A stretch of 64,000 bases of DNA, from assembly GCF_000377785.1 (NCBI RefSeq), contig NZ_KB898724.1, forward strand, positions 124,001-188,000, given 5' to 3'. The notes below the pieces were generated by a model, which worked only from the letters and a program-made list of their open reading frames with translations, searched no databases and had not been told where the DNA came from. Made by a program: the position numbers and the translations under genes. Numbering within the stretch: position 1 is the stretch's first letter; every line of letters starts with the position of its first letter. The stretch is from Thioalkalivibrio sp. ALJ24 (GTDB lineage: Bacteria > Pseudomonadota > Gammaproteobacteria > Ectothiorhodospirales > Ectothiorhodospiraceae). Below are positions 62,136-64,000 of the stretch, in pieces.

Positions 62136-63052
62136 CCGGTGCGCATCGGGCCCGCATCCTGGTGGTGGATGACGAGCCGGCCAACATCGAACTGCTGGCC
62201 GGGGTCTTCGAGGACCAGCACGAGGTGCTGTTCGCGACCAATGGCGAGAAGGCCATGGAACTGGCTGCCTCCGCCCGGCCGGACGTGATCCTGCTGGACG
62301 TGATGATGCCCGGGACCGACGGTTTTCAGGTCTGCGAGTGGCTGAAATCCGAACGCGCGACTGCGAACATCCCGGTGATCTTCATCACCGGTGTCGGTGA
62401 CAACGAGGGCGAGGCCCGGGGCCTGGAGCTGGGCGCCGTCGACTACGTGAACAAGCCGATCAACCCGCCGGTGGTGCGCCTGCGGGTCCAGCACCAGATC
62501 GAACTGAAGCGGGCCCGTGACCAGCTGACCCGCATGGCGGTCACCGACGGGCTCACCGGTCTGGCCAACCGCCGCCAGTTCGAGGACACCCTGGAACGCG
62601 AGAATGCGCGCCTGGCGCGCACCGGGGGCGAGCTCTCGGTGATCCTGATGGATATCGACTACTTCAAGCCCTTCAACGACAGCCTCGGGCACGTGCGCGG
62701 CGATGACTGCCTGCGCGAGGTGGCCCGGGTGCTGGACGAGACCGTGTCGCGTTCCGCGGATCTCGCGGCCCGCTACGGTGGGGAGGAATTCGGCTGTATC
62801 CTGCCGGACACCGCGCTGGGGAATGCCGCCGAGGTGGCTGAACGGGTGCGTCGGGCAATCACCGAGCTGGCGATTCCTCACCCCGCCTCCGCGGTGGCGG
62901 ACCATGTGACCGCCAGCCTCGGGGTCGCCAGCCTGCTGTGCAAGCCGCGGCGCTCGGCGCTGCGGGTGGTCGCGCGGGCCGACGAGCAGCTCTACCGGGC
63001 CAAGGCCGAGGGCCGTAACCGGGTCTGCGCCGCCGACGGACCGGAGGAGTAA
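62132..63052 (+). CDS. Response regulator diguanylate cyclase (REC-GGDEF)
   Basis: A 306-residue protein that should make c-di-GMP when phosphorylated. The REC domain (about 5-125) has phosphoacceptor D56 in LLDVMMPG, Thr in FITGVGD and Lys in VNKPINPP. The GGDEF domain (about 140-305) has GGEEF at 216-220, MDIDYFKPFNDSLGHVRGDD, and an inhibitory I-site RSAD (207-210) exactly five residues before GGEEF, so product feedback is expected. ATG overlaps the hybrid kinase stop by four bases, marking them as a cognate pair. Similar in layout to WspR/PleD-type regulators. Confidence 0.94.
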
Positions 63053-63356
63053 GCGGGGCACAGGCGCGGGTGAACAGCGGGAGTTCGTGACGCCGGGCGT
63101 TGGCGGCGAGGAAGCGTCCGCGTCCGGGATGGTCGGCCTCCAGCGCGTCGAGATACTGCGAGGCCTCGCCCGCCACCGTCGACAGGAACACCTCCAGCTC
63201 GCGGGGGTCCACCCGTGGCGGCCCGTAAGCGGAACCGTCGTCGGCCGGATACCAGAACAGCCGCGGCTGCCAGTTGCAGCCCTGAATGCGCGGATCCTCG
63301 AACAGGGCCTGCACGCGTTGCAGCAGTTGCGGGTCGTGTGCGGCGCTCGCGCTCAT
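62859..63356 (-). CDS. Unknown small protein downstream of ispG
   Basis: I do not recognise it. The ATG at 63356 overlaps the ispG stop as ATGA, so translation is probably coupled. The first about 105 residues look like a normal soluble protein ([49 protein letters not shown]). The rest (about 60 residues) is Arg/Pro-rich, because the frame stays open for 194 bases antisense to the 3' end of the cyclase gene. The natural protein may end near 63050 if the stop was lost or if there is a frameshift; otherwise it carries a basic tail. Confidence 0.6.
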   Translation of the reverse strand: MSASAAHDPQLLQRVQALFEDPRIQGCNWQPRLFWYPADDGSAYGPPRVDPRELEVFLSTVAGEASQYLDALEADHPGRGRFLAANARRHELPLFTRACAPLTPPVRRRRRPGYGPRPWPGRAARRPARPPAAPSAAACTAGWRPRGWRSHGPPPRRRGEESPAR

Positions 63357-64000
63357 CCGGCCTGTCCGTAGCGGCGTTCGATGTAGGCTTCGACGCGGGC
63401 CTGGAACTCCTCGGCAATATGCTCGCCCTTGAGGGTCACGGTCTTCTCGCCGTCCTCGTAGACCGGTGCGACCGGCTGCTCTCCGGTGCCGGGCAGGGAG
63501 ATCCCGATGTCGGCGTGCTTGCTCTCGCCCGGGCCGTTGACCACGCAGCCCATCACCGCGACGGTCATCTCCTCGACCCCGGGGTAGTGCTGGCGCCAGT
63601 TCGGCATCTGCTGGCGGATGTAGCTCTGGATGTCCTGCGCCAGGTGCTGGAAGTACTCGCTGGAGGTGCGGCCGCAGCCAGGGCAGGCCACCACCGAGGG
63701 CAGGAAGCTGCGCAGGCCCATGCTCTGCAGGATCTCCTGCGCGACGCTGACCTCCTGCGTGCGGTCACCGCCGGGTTCCGGGGTCAGCGAGATGCGGATG
63801 GTATCGCCGATGCCCTGCTGCAGCAGGACGGACAGCGCGGCGGTGGAGGCGACGATCCCCTTGGCCCCCATGCCGGCCTCGGTCAGACCCAGGTGCAGGG
63901 GGTAGTCGCAGCGCGCAGCGAGGTCCTGGTAGACCCGGATCAGTGGCTGCACGCCACTGACCTTGGCCGACAGGATGATGCGGTCATGTGGCAGGCCGAT
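63353..64000 (-). CDS. ispG: 4-hydroxy-3-methylbut-2-enyl diphosphate synthase, C-terminal part
   Basis: Iron-sulfur enzyme of the non-mevalonate isoprenoid pathway, converting methylerythritol cyclodiphosphate to HMBPP. The 215 codons inside the window cover the end of the TIM barrel ([16 protein letters not shown]) and the 4Fe-4S domain with ligands in [11 protein letters not shown] and the CVVNGPGES signature. The gene runs off the right edge: the frame is open up to 64000 ([14 protein letters not shown]), so the start is not visible. Coupled to the downstream small gene. Confidence 0.97.
   Translation of the reverse strand: MGLPHDRIILSAKVSGVQPLIRVYQDLAARCDYPLHLGLTEAGMGAKGIVASTAALSVLLQQGIGDTIRISLTPEPGGDRTQEVSVAQEILQSMGLRSFLPSVVACPGCGRTSSEYFQHLAQDIQSYIRQQMPNWRQHYPGVEEMTVAVMGCVVNGPGESKHADIGISLPGTGEQPVAPVYEDGEKTVTLKGEHIAEEFQARVEAYIERRYGQAG

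Overview
This is a GC-rich bacterial chromosome segment made almost entirely of conserved housekeeping genes. Their order matches the large gammaproteobacterial block recN-nadK-hrcA-grpE-dnaK-dnaJ ... dapB-carA-carB-greA-yhbY-rlmE-ftsH-folP-glmM-tpiA-secG-tRNA-Leu ... tRNA-fMet-rimP-nusA-infB-rbfA-truB ... rpsO-pnp. Split nuoC/nuoD, a DUF2818 gene after nuoN, high GC and a rich cyclic-di-GMP repertoire suggest a gammaproteobacterium of the Chromatiales/Ectothiorhodospiraceae type (Thioalkalivibrio-like). That placement is inference. I see no phage, insertion sequence, CRISPR array or rRNA, and no gene-free stretch over 300 bases.

Layout. 1-6126: NAD kinase and the first 14 codons of recN on the minus strand, then the heat-shock genes hrcA, grpE, dnaK and dnaJ. 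A sigma-32-like promoter precedes dnaK and a degenerate CIRCE-like operator overlaps the hrcA ribosome binding site. 6151-18256: a block that breaks the usual dnaJ-dapB order. It holds a FimX-like degenerate c-di-GMP receptor, a PilZ-like protein, the EF-P lysylation genes (epmB, efp, epmA), psd, prmB, a rhodanese, a GlcG-like secreted protein, aroC and an MFS transporter. 18326-30821: dapB through secG and tRNA-Leu(GAG). 30911-46159: the complete 14-gene nuo operon (NADH:ubiquinone oxidoreductase, complex I) plus DUF2818, with its own strong promoter. 46178-58046: initiator tRNA, rimP-nusA-infB-rbfA-truB, a membrane GGDEF-EAL protein in antisense orientation, then rpsO-pnp. 58106-64000: a PmtA-like methyltransferase, a hybrid histidine kinase overlapping a REC-GGDEF diguanylate cyclase, a small unknown protein, and the 3' part of ispG.

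How the parts fit. The heat-shock genes appear to have two layers of control, sigma-32 for dnaK and HrcA for its own gene. EF-P and its two modifying enzymes form one divergent cluster. Complex I lies between the two tRNA genes that flank the translation operon in Pseudomonas. Four genes concern cyclic-di-GMP: one cyclase under a hybrid kinase, one cyclase/phosphodiesterase, one degenerate receptor and one PilZ-like protein. The FimX-like/PilZ-like pair is the best candidate for an under-described system, but the window is mostly ordinary core genome.
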